From Acidimicrobiales bacterium (GTDB lineage: Bacteria > Actinomycetota > Acidimicrobiia > Acidimicrobiales > AC-14), in contig JAODBK010000079.1 in assembly GCA_025463925.1 (NCBI GenBank), positions 29,703-93,702 of the forward strand: 64,000 nucleotides of DNA, read 5' to 3'. Both the position numbers and the translations under genes were made by a program. This document shows, in pieces, positions 52,101-59,872 of the stretch. Within the stretch, counting starts at the first letter, position 1; each line of letters opens with the position of its first letter. The notes under the pieces were generated by a model. The model was not told the origin of the DNA, searched no databases, and saw only the letters and a list, made by a program, of their open reading frames with translations.

Positions 52101-52602
52101 CGCCGGCCTTCGCGGCCAGCACGTCGTACTGCGTCTCGACGAGCAGCAGGTCGACGCCGCCTTCCAGCAACCCCTCGGCCTGCTCCTGGTACGCGTCGCG
52201 CAGGTCGGCGAAGCGGATGTGACCCAGCGACGGCAGCTTGGTGCCCGGTCCCATCGAGCCCGCGACCCAGCGCTCGCCGCCGTAGGCCCGGGCCACCTCC
52301 TTGGCGATGCCGGCCGCGGTGCGGTTCAGCTCGCGCGCCCGATCGGCGATGCCGTACTCGGCCAGCACCACGGAGAAGGCGCCGAAGGTGTCGGTCTCCA
52401 CCACGTCGGCGCCGATGTCGAAGAACGACCGGTGCAGCTGCTCGACCGCGTCGGGCCGGGTGGCGACGAGGATCTCGTTGCAACCCTCGAGCGCCGGGCC
52501 GCCGAAGTCGTCGGCGGTGAGGTCCATCAGCTGAAAGCTCGTGCCGGTGGCGCCGTCGTACACGACGACGCGCTCGCGGGCGGCTTCCAGGTAGCTGGCC
52601 AT
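49117..52602 (-). CDS. metH: MetH, cobalamin-dependent methionine synthase
   Basis: 1161 residues with all four modules: homocysteine-binding barrel (1 to about 320; zinc Cys in LNCATG and GGCCGTT), pterin/methyl-THF barrel (FLVVGERTNANGSKKFRD, about 345-620), cobalamin domains (axial His in KGDVHDIGKNLVDIIL, about 731) and the AdoMet reactivation domain (about 900-1161, with LYRPEGG-like and SWGYPACPDLEDNAK text). It transfers methyl from methyl-THF to homocysteine through B12. The ATG lies 8 nt from TAGCCT; no B12 riboswitch precedes it. Confidence 0.95.
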   Translation of the reverse strand: MASYLEAARERVVVYDGATGTSFQLMDLTADDFGGPALEGCNEILVATRPDAVEQLHRSFFDIGADVVETDTFGAFSVVLAEYGIADRARELNRTAAGIAKEVARAYGGERWVAGSMGPGTKLPSLGHIRFADLRDAYQEQAEGLLEGGVDLLLVETQYDVLAAKAGVIACRRAMAAVGREVPIQLQVTLELTGRMLPGTEIGAALVALGALRPDVFGLNCATGPQEMGEHLRHLSQHSPFPISCLPNAGLPSVVEGRMHYDLTPDALAEHHARFVTELGVSIVGGCCGTTPEHIRAVVEKVRGLTPGRREPVVEPGVASLYSAVPYKQDTSFLVVGERTNANGSKKFRDAMLADDWDTCLAMARDQVKEGAHVLDVCVDYTGEDGVADMEEVASRFATQVAIPLMVDSTEPPVIEAALQWIGGKPILNSVNLEDGDAPGTRLDRFLSLAKEYGAAVVCTCIDEEGQARTADWKLRAAKAIHDLAVDRYGLDPTDLLFDALALPLSTGMEEGRRDGIETIEGIRRIKAELPGVSTILGLSNVSFGLTPAARHVLNSVFLHECVEAGLDAAIVHAARIIPLNRIPEDQRNVCLDLVYDRRREGYDPLQTLLSMFEGVSATEVTTKEDRSGWPVEERLKTRIIDGDRDGLEADLDEALSTTPALAIVNDTLLAGMKVVGDLFGAGEMQLPFVLQSAECMKSAVAYLEPHMERVEGQTSKGIVVLATVKGDVHDIGKNLVDIILTNNGYEVHNLGIKVPITEMLAKADEVDADALGMSGLLVKSTLIMRENLEELNQRGLSGTPVILGGAALTRSYVERDLREVYDGRVFYGRDAFEGLRTMDRLMELKRGAGLDSDPAFGRELTGRSLPERKSARDAAAAAATDPADVPARSPEVETDNTVFVPPFLGSRVVKGISVDDIAGYLNETALFRNQWQFRPEGGETDDEFKARIRPTLRAELDKAKASGVLVPQVVYGFFAANGDGGDVVIWKDETRTAEWMRFPFPRQRKAPFLCIADFFRPVASGEPDYAAFHIVTMGGAISEAAAALFADDKYQEYLLLHGLGVEMAEGLAELWHHRIREEWGFAAEDGPTLTGLFRQQYRGGRYSWGYPACPDLEDNAKVAELLGSDRLGIVVGEETGWQYQPEQTTSAIIAHHPRAKYFVA

Positions 52603-52610
52603 GGCCCGAA

Positions 52611-52616
52611 AGGCTA
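52611..52616 (-). promoter_or_regulatory. -10 box for metH (leaderless)
   Basis: TAGCCT on the minus strand ends 8 nt before the metH ATG, excluding a cobalamin riboswitch in the leader. Confidence 0.45.
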
Positions 52617-52639
52617 CCGGCGACTGCGAGGGTTCCCCC

Positions 52640-52645
52640 TACGGT
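52640..52645 (+). promoter_or_regulatory. -10 box for the ABC-F operon (leaderless)
   Basis: TACGGT ends 6 nt before the ATG at 52652; divergent from the metH box. Confidence 0.45.
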
Positions 52646-52651
52646 TACCGG

Positions 52652-54268
52652 ATGCTCTCGGCGGTCCGCGTCTCGCGACACCACGGCGCCCATGTCGTCC
52701 TCGACGACGTCTCGCTGTCGGTCGGGCCGGGCAGCCGGATCGGGATCGTCGGCCCGAACGGCATCGGCAAGTCGACGCTGTTGCGGGTGCTCGCCGGCCT
52801 TGAACCGCCCGACGGCGGAACGGTCGAGCGGGCCCCGGCAGGTCTGGCCGTCGGCTACCTGCCGCAAGAGCCCGACGCGGTGCCGGGGGAGACGCTGGCC
52901 GGGTTCCTCGCGCGGCGGACCGGCGTGGCCGCGGCGTCGGCCGAGCTCGACCGGTGGACGGCGACGCTGGCCGAGTCGAGCGACGAAACCACGTTGCACG
53001 CGTACTCGGCCGTGCTCGACGCGTTCCTCCACCTCGGCGGCGACGACCTGGACGCCCGCATCGGTCAGGTCCTCGCCGACGTCGGGCTGGCCGGCGACCG
53101 CGTCGACGTCGCCATGTCGGCGCTGTCGGGCGGCCAGGCGGCCAAGGCCGGGTTGGCGGCGATCCTCCTGGCCCGCTTCGACGTCTTCCTCCTCGACGAG
53201 CCGACCAACAACCTCGACTTCGCCGGGCTCGACCGGCTGGAGCGGTTCCTCGACGCGTTGCCCGGCGGCGTGGTGGTCGTCAGCCACGACCGCGCCTTCC
53301 TCGACCGGTCGGTGACGCGTGTCGTCGAGCTCGAGGAGGAGCGGCACCGCGCCCGCGAGTTCGCCGGCGGATGGAGCGACTTCGTCGCGGCTCGCGCGCT
53401 GGCCCGGCGGCAGGGCTACGAGGCGTACGAGAAGTACGTCGCCCGTCGGGCGTCGATCACCGATCGCATCCAGACGCAGAAGCTGTGGGCCATCAAGGGT
53501 GTGAAGGCGGCCAAGAGCAAGGCCACCGACCGCGACAAGTTCGTGAAGCACTTCCGTGCTGCCGGATCGGAGAAGCAGGCGGCCAAGGTGAAGATCAGCG
53601 AGAAGCGTCTCGAGCGGCTCGAGGCGGTCGACAAGCCATGGGAGGGCTGGCAGCTGAAGATGTCGCTGTCGCCGGCGGCCCGCAGCGGCGACGTCGTGGC
53701 GCGGTTGCAACAGGCGGTCGTGCCGCGCGGCTCGTTCACCCTTGGCCCGATCGGCCTCGAGATCGCGTGGCAGGACCGCATCGCCATCCTGGGCCCGAAC
53801 GGGAGCGGCAAGACGACGTTGCTGCGGGCGTTGCTCGGGCAAGCGCCGCTGCGCAGCGGGACCCGCTGGCTCGGGCCGGGCGTCGTGGTCGGCGAGCTCG
53901 ACCAGGCGCGCCACGGGCTGGCCGCCGGCACGGTCGTGGTCGACGCGGTGATGGCCGCCACCGGCCTGCGACTGGACGAGGCCCGCTCGCTGCTGGCCAA
54001 GTTCGGTCTCGGCGCCGAGCACGCGCTGCGACCCGGTGGCGAGCTGTCGCCGGGGGAGCGCAGCCGGGCGATCCTCGCGACCCTCATGGCGCAGGGCGTG
54101 AACTGTCTGGTGCTCGACGAGCCGACCAACCATCTCGACCTCGCCGCCATCGAGCAGCTCGAGGACGCCCTCGAGAGCTACGACGGTACGCTCCTGCTCG
54201 TCACGCACGACCGGGCGATGCTGGAGGAGGTCCGGATCACGCGGACGATCGAGCTGGGAGCGACGTGA
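52652..54268 (+). CDS. ABC-F family ATPase
   Basis: 538 residues with two nucleotide-binding domains on one chain and no membrane span. NBD1: GPNGIGKST, ALSGGQAAKAGLA, LLDEPTNNLD. Linker about 225-330, rich in Lys/Arg (AIKGVKAAKSKATDRDKFVKHF). NBD2: GPNGSGKTT (about 381), LSPGERSRAILA, VLDEPTNHLD. ABC-F proteins act on the ribosome, as translation factors or by antibiotic protection; the linker type does not tell which. First gene of a compact run with pduO (GTGA overlap) and pepA. Confidence 0.9.
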   Translation: MLSAVRVSRHHGAHVVLDDVSLSVGPGSRIGIVGPNGIGKSTLLRVLAGLEPPDGGTVERAPAGLAVGYLPQEPDAVPGETLAGFLARRTGVAAASAELDRWTATLAESSDETTLHAYSAVLDAFLHLGGDDLDARIGQVLADVGLAGDRVDVAMSALSGGQAAKAGLAAILLARFDVFLLDEPTNNLDFAGLDRLERFLDALPGGVVVVSHDRAFLDRSVTRVVELEEERHRAREFAGGWSDFVAARALARRQGYEAYEKYVARRASITDRIQTQKLWAIKGVKAAKSKATDRDKFVKHFRAAGSEKQAAKVKISEKRLERLEAVDKPWEGWQLKMSLSPAARSGDVVARLQQAVVPRGSFTLGPIGLEIAWQDRIAILGPNGSGKTTLLRALLGQAPLRSGTRWLGPGVVVGELDQARHGLAAGTVVVDAVMAATGLRLDEARSLLAKFGLGAEHALRPGGELSPGERSRAILATLMAQGVNCLVLDEPTNHLDLAAIEQLEDALESYDGTLLLVTHDRAMLEEVRITRTIELGAT

Positions 54269-54816
54269 AGATCTACACGCGGAAGGGCGACGACGGCACG
54301 ACCGGTCTGCTCTACGGCGGCCGCGTCCGCAAGGACGCCGCGGCCCCGACGGCGTACGGCGACGTCGACGAGGCCCAGGCGGCGCTCGGTGTGGCCCGCG
54401 CGCTCGCGGCGTCGGGGGCCGACGCGAGCGCGCTCGACGCGTTGCTCGTCCGGCTCGAGCGCGATCTCTGGGTGCTGATGGCGGAACTGGCCACCGACGC
54501 CGGCAACCGCGCCAAGCTCCAAGCGGGCACGAGCCTGGTGACGAGCGAGATGGTGGCGGCGCTCGAGCCGCTGATCGACGACCTCACTGGCCGGTTCGAG
54601 CAGCCGACCGAGTTCGTCGTGCCCGGGCAGAACCTGGTGTCGGCGCAGCTCGACGTGGCCCGCACCGTCGTGCGGCGGGCCGAGCGGATGGCACTCGCCG
54701 CCGCCGCCGAGGGCTCGCACGTCGTGCCCTACCTCAACCGCTTGTCCGATCTGTTGTGGACCATGGCCCGCTGGCAGGAAGACGCGTTCCTGCCGGCCCG
54801 CGAAAGGAACGCCTGA
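54265..54816 (+). CDS. pduO: PduO-type ATP:cob(I)alamin adenosyltransferase
   Basis: 183 residues. KIYTRKGDDGTTGLLYGGRVRKD is the ATP-binding N-terminus, AYGDVDEAQAALGVARA follows, and the C-terminal VARTVVRRAERMALAAA...YLNRLSDLLWTMAR helices hold the conserved R-x-x-E-R and N-R-L-S-D cobalamin/ATP residues. It makes adenosylcobalamin, the cofactor needed by the mutase at 59.9 kb. The GTG start overlaps the ABC-F stop; pepA begins at the next base after its stop. Confidence 0.92.
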   Translation: MKIYTRKGDDGTTGLLYGGRVRKDAAAPTAYGDVDEAQAALGVARALAASGADASALDALLVRLERDLWVLMAELATDAGNRAKLQAGTSLVTSEMVAALEPLIDDLTGRFEQPTEFVVPGQNLVSAQLDVARTVVRRAERMALAAAAEGSHVVPYLNRLSDLLWTMARWQEDAFLPARERNA

Positions 54817-56268
54817 ATGCCGATCGCCTTCTCCCACGCCCGTCAGGTGCCGGCCGAGATCGACGTGCTCGGCGTCCCGGTCGCCGAAGGCGGCCGGATC
54901 TCCGGGCCGTCCGTCAACGGGCAGACCGCCGACTTCCTGGCCGAGCGCGGGTTCGAGGGCAAGCTCGGTGAGACGATGGCGGTGCCCGGCGCTGGTGGCG
55001 TCACCCTCGTGGCGGTCGGCATCGGGCACGCCGACGAGGTCGACCCGACCGCGCTGCGCAGGGCCGCGGCGGCGTTGGCCCGCGCCGCATGGAAGGACGC
55101 GCGGCTCGCGACGACGTTGCTCGACGCCGCGCCCGCCGGCGTGGACCGCGGCGCGGCCGCGCAGGCGATCGCCGAGGGCGTCGGCCTCGCGGCGTACCGG
55201 TTCACGCGCTACAAGGCCGACCCGAAGGCGGCGCGCATCCGGTCGGTGGTGATCGTCGGGAGCGGCGGCGCCAAGGCCTCGACCGGCGTCGAGCGCGGGG
55301 CCCGCATCGCCGGCGCGGTCAACGCGGCGCGCGACCTCATCAACACGCCGGCGAGCGACATGACCCCCCGCAAGCTCGCCGCGTTCGCGACCGAGGTCGC
55401 CGAGCGCGAGGGACTGAAGGTCACGATCTGGGACGAGAAGGCGATCGCCAAGGAGAAGCTGGGTGGGCTGGCGTCGGTGGCGCGGGGATCGGACGAGCCG
55501 CCGCGCCTCATCCGGCTCGACTACGACCCGCCGGGCGCCAAGGCGGCGGTGGCGTTCGTGGGCAAGGGCATCACCTTCGACAGCGGCGGCCTCTCCATCA
55601 AAACGGCCGACGGCATGGAGACCATGAAGACCGACATGTCGGGCGCGGCCGCGGTGCTGGCGGCGATGTCGCTGTTGCCGGTGCTGCAGCCCAAGGTGCG
55701 GGTGATCGGCATCGTGCCGGCCACCGAGAACATGCCGAGCGGCCGCGCCATCAAGCCGGGCGACGTGTTCGCGGCCCGCAACGGCAAGACCGTCGAGGTG
55801 TTGAACACCGACGCCGAGGGCCGGCTCGTCCTCGCCGACGCGCTGTCGTTGGCGGTCGAGGCCAAGGTCGACGCCATCATCGACCTCGCCACGCTGACCG
55901 GCGCGTGCCAGGTCGCGCTCGGCATGAAGATCGCCGGGCTGATGGGCAACGACGACGGCTGGATCGCACAGGTGCAGGACGCCGCCGACCGGGCCGGCGA
56001 GTCGGTGTGGCACCTGCCGCTGCCGCCCGAGTACCGCAAGATGATCGACTCCGACGTGGCCGACATGAAGAACGTCGGCGCCCGGTGGGGCGGCGCGCTC
56101 ACGGCCGGGCTGTTCCTGCAGGAGTTCGTCGGCGACGTGGCGTGGGTGCACCTCGACATCGCCGGCCCGGCCCGCTCCGACGACGAGGACGGCTGGACCG
56201 TCAAGGGCGGCACCGGCTTCGGCGTGCGCACCCTGATCGAGACGGCCATGAAGTTCAAGAAGCCCTGA
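54817..56268 (+). CDS. pepA: Leucyl aminopeptidase (M17)
   Basis: 483 residues. The catalytic domain has VGKGITFDSGGLSIK (metal and catalytic Lys), DMSGAAAVLA, the M17 signature NTDAEGRLVLADAL, and ATLTGACQVALG. The N-terminal 160 residues form the usual regulatory domain. A hexameric two-metal aminopeptidase with wide substrate use. The ATG follows the pduO stop directly, with GAAAGGAA as ribosome binding site. Confidence 0.93.
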   Translation: MPIAFSHARQVPAEIDVLGVPVAEGGRISGPSVNGQTADFLAERGFEGKLGETMAVPGAGGVTLVAVGIGHADEVDPTALRRAAAALARAAWKDARLATTLLDAAPAGVDRGAAAQAIAEGVGLAAYRFTRYKADPKAARIRSVVIVGSGGAKASTGVERGARIAGAVNAARDLINTPASDMTPRKLAAFATEVAEREGLKVTIWDEKAIAKEKLGGLASVARGSDEPPRLIRLDYDPPGAKAAVAFVGKGITFDSGGLSIKTADGMETMKTDMSGAAAVLAAMSLLPVLQPKVRVIGIVPATENMPSGRAIKPGDVFAARNGKTVEVLNTDAEGRLVLADALSLAVEAKVDAIIDLATLTGACQVALGMKIAGLMGNDDGWIAQVQDAADRAGESVWHLPLPPEYRKMIDSDVADMKNVGARWGGALTAGLFLQEFVGDVAWVHLDIAGPARSDDEDGWTVKGGTGFGVRTLIETAMKFKKP

Positions 56269-56286
56269 CGGCGCCAGACGAACCTG

Positions 56287-56952
56287 TCACGCCGCGGGTT
56301 CGGGCGCGTCGGCGTCGGCGTCGGCGGTGGCGGCTTCGGCGGCGGCCAGGGCGGCGCGGTGACGGTCCCAGGCCCACGCGGTCGCTTCGCGGGCCATCGC
56401 CGGGTGGAAGCGCCAGCGGTGGAGCTGGCGCTCGGCGCCCTCCGGGTCCTCGCCGAGCTCGAACAGGGACAGCGCGAGGCGCTTGGCCCGTCGGCGTTGC
56501 TGCTCGACCACCGGCACCTCCAACTGCTCGAGCTGCCAGCCCTCGTGCTCCGCCTGAAGCGTCTCGCTGAGCCGCGAGACCTGGCGGCGGTTGAGCGGTG
56601 GCAGCTTTCGGCGCACCGCGAAGACGCCGTCGGGCGCGAGGTGGGCGAGGTCGAACGTGCAGCACCGCATCAGGGCGCGCACGAACGGCGAGCCCTTGCC
56701 GCCGAAGCCGCCGATGCCCAGCGCGCGCGCCGCCTCCGACAGCGACAGGTCGAAGCCGTTCGGGCTGGCCTCCATGCCGGCGGCGAGCCGGCGCATGAGC
56801 AGCGTGGTGCTCGGGCCCAGGATGCCGAGCCAGAACCGCTCGACGTACGGCGACCGCGGGTCGTGGCCCAGCGCATCGATCACCGGGTCGGGCCACGGAC
56901 GGATCGGCAGCGTCTCGCGGCCGGCGATGCGGGACGGGTCGAGGTCACTCAT
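56287..56952 (-). CDS. Conserved hypothetical protein
   Basis: 221 residues, soluble. The first 130 residues are well ordered (DPRSPYVERFWLGILGPSTTLLMRRLAAGME, LSLSEAARALGIGGFGGKGSPFVRALMRCC) and suggest a helical, possibly DNA-binding wHTH-like fold; YVERFWLGILGPSTTLLMRRL is typical of an actinobacterial family of unknown function. The C-terminus is a helical arm, then an ADADADA low-complexity tail from repeated GTCGGC triplets. GAGGGGAGACC is the ribosome binding site before ATG 56952. Confidence 0.65.
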   Translation of the reverse strand: MSDLDPSRIAGRETLPIRPWPDPVIDALGHDPRSPYVERFWLGILGPSTTLLMRRLAAGMEASPNGFDLSLSEAARALGIGGFGGKGSPFVRALMRCCTFDLAHLAPDGVFAVRRKLPPLNRRQVSRLSETLQAEHEGWQLEQLEVPVVEQQRRRAKRLALSLFELGEDPEGAERQLHRWRFHPAMAREATAWAWDRHRAALAAAEAATADADADAPEPAA

Positions 56953-57065
56953 GGGGTCTCCCCTCGGGGATCGGGAACCATCGGAGGGGAAGTGACGTGT
57001 AGTGCTGTTTGCTGTTATTTCATACTCGACCTCCGGTCGTCAAGGGGTTGCGCGAGAGTGAGCCG

Positions 57066-57812
57066 GTGAGCGACGTCGACGCCGTCAAGCGCTGGGTCGG
57101 CGCGGCCCGCGAGATCGTGGTGCTCAGCGGCGCCGGGATCTCCACCGATTCCGGCATCCCGGACTTCCGTGGCCCGAACGGCGTGTGGACCAAGAACCCT
57201 GCGGCCGAGAAGACGGCGACATTGCAGTACTACCTCGGCGATCCCGAGGTCCGGAAGCTGTCGTGGCGCAACCGGCTGGAGTCGCCGGCGTGGTCGGCGG
57301 AGCCCAACGCCGGCCACCGGGCGGTCGTCGACCTCGAACGGCAGGGCAAGCTGCTGGCGGTCGTGACCCAGAACATCGACGAGCTGCATCAGGTGGCCGG
57401 CACGAGCCCCGGGCTGGTGATCGAGCTCCACGGCACGATGCGCCACGTGAAGTGCATGAGCTGCGGCGAGCGGGCACCGATGGAGCGCGCCCTCGAGCGG
57501 GTGCGCGCCGGTGAGGACGACCCGCCGTGCCGGTCGTGCGGCGGCATCCTCAAGTCGGCGACGATCAGCTTCGGCGAGAACCTCGTTGCCGACGACCTCG
57601 CGCGAGCCGAGCAGGTCGCGCGGCAGTGCGACCTGCTGCTCGCGGTCGGCACCAGTCTCGGCGTGTACCCGGCGGCCGCCATCGTCCCGATCGCGGCCGA
57701 CGCCGGCGCGCGCGTCGTGATCGTCAACGGCGAGCCGACGCCCTACGACGACATGGCGGACGCGGTGCTGCGGGGCTCCATCAGCGACGTCCTGCCGGCA
57801 GTTGTCGGCTGA
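57066..57812 (+). CDS. cobB: Sirtuin, NAD-dependent protein deacylase
   Basis: 248 residues. GAGISTDSGIPDFRGPNG, TQNIDELHQVAG, HGTMRHVKC, two zinc CxxC pairs (CMSCG and CRSCG), SFGENL and VGTSLGVYPAA complete the sirtuin core. It removes acyl groups from lysines using NAD+. There is no Tyr/Arg pair of SirT5-type desuccinylases, so deacetylase activity is more likely. The GTG at 57066 is preferred; an in-frame ATG at 57009 would add 19 residues lying over the promoter region (CATACT, GAGAG). Confidence 0.92.
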   Translation: MSDVDAVKRWVGAAREIVVLSGAGISTDSGIPDFRGPNGVWTKNPAAEKTATLQYYLGDPEVRKLSWRNRLESPAWSAEPNAGHRAVVDLERQGKLLAVVTQNIDELHQVAGTSPGLVIELHGTMRHVKCMSCGERAPMERALERVRAGEDDPPCRSCGGILKSATISFGENLVADDLARAEQVARQCDLLLAVGTSLGVYPAAAIVPIAADAGARVVIVNGEPTPYDDMADAVLRGSISDVLPAVVG

Positions 57813-58608
57813 ACCGGCGGCCGAGGTCCCGCTCAGCGGGGGCGTTGCCAACCCGGGCGCGGTCGTGCGCGTCGGCGACACCGTCCGCCGGCCGACGGGC
57901 CCGCACACTGCGGCGGTGCACGCCTTCCTGCACCACCTGCGCGACGCCGGGTTCGACGGCGTGCCGCGGCCGCACGGCTTCGACGATCAAGGTCGCGAGA
58001 TCCTCGACTTCGTCGAGGGCGAGGCGCCGCTGCCGCCGTTCCCGGAGTGGGCCGCGGCCGACGACGTGCTGGCGTCGGTGGCGCGCCTGACTCGGCGCTT
58101 CCACGACGCCGCGGCGACGTTCGTCACACCGGTCGGCGCGCGGTGGGCGTACGACGCGCCCACCGGTTGGGCCGGCTCGTTCGTCGGGCACAACGACTTG
58201 TGCCCCGAGAACGTGATCTTCCGCGACGGGCAGGCGGTCGCCATCGTCGACTTCGACTTCGCCGGGCCGGCCGACCCCGTGCTCGACGTCGCCGAGGCGG
58301 CGTACTACTGGATGCCGTTCTTCGCGCCCGACGACCTCGACGTCGCCTTCGGGCCGGTGGACCAGGCGGCGCGCCTGCGCCGGTTCGCCGACGAGTACCG
58401 GCTGCCACGCGCCGACCGTCGCCGGCTGGTCGACGGCCTCGGCGCGTACGCGGCGTGGGGCGAGCGCATGGTGACGGGCCGGATCGCGGCCGGCGAGCCC
58501 GGCTTCGTCGCCATGGCGGCCGGCGGATGGGGCGACCGGAAGCGGCGAGCCAAGGAGTGGTTCGGGCGCGAGCGGGCGCGGCTCGAGCGAGTCCTCGTCC
58601 GGTCCTGA
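57802..58608 (+). CDS. Phosphotransferase family protein (APH-like)
   Basis: 268 residues from TTG 57802, overlapping the sirtuin gene by 11 bp. Kinase-like motifs: catalytic loop FVGHNDLCPENVIF (H-x-D-x4-N) and metal site AIVDFDFAGPADP (D-x-D). The N-lobe is reduced, without a clear glycine-rich loop, as in many actinobacterial aminoglycoside/choline-kinase-like proteins. It may phosphorylate a small hydroxylated metabolite. No resistance function can be inferred. Confidence 0.8.
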   Translation: MSAEPAAEVPLSGGVANPGAVVRVGDTVRRPTGPHTAAVHAFLHHLRDAGFDGVPRPHGFDDQGREILDFVEGEAPLPPFPEWAAADDVLASVARLTRRFHDAAATFVTPVGARWAYDAPTGWAGSFVGHNDLCPENVIFRDGQAVAIVDFDFAGPADPVLDVAEAAYYWMPFFAPDDLDVAFGPVDQAARLRRFADEYRLPRADRRRLVDGLGAYAAWGERMVTGRIAAGEPGFVAMAAGGWGDRKRRAKEWFGRERARLERVLVRS

Positions 58609-58676
58609 CCGCCGTTTCCGGGAATGCCGACTGTCCCGGTACGGTTTGGCCAGGAGACCCAGAGGAGTCGTGATCG

Positions 58677-59852
58677 ATGGCCAGCTTCCGCGAGCTGCTC
58701 AGCGCCGCCAAGTCCCAGATCCGCGAGGTGGACACCGCCTCGGCCGAGGCCGCCGTCGCGCAGGGCGCGACGGTGCTCGACGTGCGTGAGCCCGACGAGT
58801 ACGAGCAGGGCGCGCTGCCCGGCGCGATCCACATCCCCCGCGGCAACCTCGAGTCCAACGTCGAGAACCGCATCGCCGATCACGGCGCGCCGGTGGTCGT
58901 CTACTGCGCCGGCGGCACCCGGTCGGCGTTCGCGGCCAAGACGTTGCAGGACCTCGGTTACACCGACGTGGTGTCGATGATCGGCGGCTTCAACCGCTGG
59001 AAGGACGAGGGCCGCGAGTGGCGGACGCCCCAGGTCCTGAACCCCGAGCAGCGCAACCGGTACCAGCGCCATCTGCTCCTGCCGGAGGTCGGCGAGGCTG
59101 GCCAGCGGAAGCTGCTCGGCTCGAAGGTCCTGCTGCTCGGCGCCGGCGGGCTCGGCTCGCCGGCGGCGCTCTACCTGGCGGCGGCCGGCGTGGGCACCAT
59201 CGGCATCATCGACATGGACGTGGTGGACCACTCCAACCTGCAGCGGCAGATCCTCCACAACATGGACAGAGTCGGAGAGCGCAAGGTCGACTCGGCCAAG
59301 AAGACCCTCACCGCGCTGAACCCCGACGTCGACGTCGTCACCTACGACGTGCGGCTTGGTGCCGACAACGTGCTCGCCATCATCGACGGCTACGACGTGA
59401 TCGTCGACGGCACCGACAACTTCCCCACGCGCTACCTCGTCAACGACGCGTCGCTGATCAAGCGGATCCCGGTCGTGCACGGCTCGATCTTCCGCTTCGA
59501 GGGCCAGGCGTCGGTCTTCCAGCCGTACGTGGGGCCGTGCTACCGCTGCTTCCTGCCGGAGCCGCCGCCGGCCGAGATGGCGCCGTCGTGCGCCGAGGCC
59601 GGAGTGCTCGGCGTCCTGCCCGGCATCATCGGCTCGATCCAGGCCATGGAGGCCATCAAGCTGCTGCTCGACATCGGCGACCCGCTGGTCGGCCGGTTGC
59701 TGGCCTACGACGCGCTGGAGGAGTCGTTCCGGGTGTTCAAGGTCAACCGCGACCCGGAGTGCCCGGCCTGCGGCCCGAACGCCGGCGAGATCGTCATCGC
59801 CGAGTACGACGAGTACTGCATGCCGCACCCCAAAGAGGCGCCCACCTCGTAA
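58677..59852 (+). CDS. Rhodanese-ThiF/MoeB-type adenylyltransferase
   Basis: 391 residues. Residues about 15-110 are a rhodanese domain with active-site loop YCAGGTRS; residues about 125-385 are an E1-like domain ([66 protein letters not shown], and zinc pairs CYRC and CPAC). It should adenylate and thiolate the C-terminal Gly-Gly of a sulfur carrier such as ThiS or MoaD. In MoeZ/MOCS3 the rhodanese domain is at the C-terminus; here it leads. GAGGAG upstream of the ATG, with TACGGT near 58639 as -10. Confidence 0.88.
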   Translation: MASFRELLSAAKSQIREVDTASAEAAVAQGATVLDVREPDEYEQGALPGAIHIPRGNLESNVENRIADHGAPVVVYCAGGTRSAFAAKTLQDLGYTDVVSMIGGFNRWKDEGREWRTPQVLNPEQRNRYQRHLLLPEVGEAGQRKLLGSKVLLLGAGGLGSPAALYLAAAGVGTIGIIDMDVVDHSNLQRQILHNMDRVGERKVDSAKKTLTALNPDVDVVTYDVRLGADNVLAIIDGYDVIVDGTDNFPTRYLVNDASLIKRIPVVHGSIFRFEGQASVFQPYVGPCYRCFLPEPPPAEMAPSCAEAGVLGVLPGIIGSIQAMEAIKLLLDIGDPLVGRLLAYDALEESFRVFKVNRDPECPACGPNAGEIVIAEYDEYCMPHPKEAPTS

Positions 59853-59859
59853 CCGGTCG

Positions 59860-59865
59860 TAGCCT
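59860..59865 (+). promoter_or_regulatory. -10 box for the mutase gene (leaderless)
   Basis: TAGCCT ends 7 nt before GTG 59873. Confidence 0.45.
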
Positions 59866-59872
59866 TGACGGC

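Noticed and set aside
52603..52651. Cobalamin riboswitch upstream of metH
   Set aside because: The gap to the divergent gene is 49 bp with both -10 boxes in it; there is no room and no B12-box.
50672..54208. Long minus-strand frame across metH and the ABC-F gene
   Set aside because: It runs through two well-defined genes in the wrong frame; low-complexity composition.
57802..58608. Aminoglycoside resistance gene
   Set aside because: The kinase-like motifs are generic to a large family; nothing indicates an antibiotic substrate.
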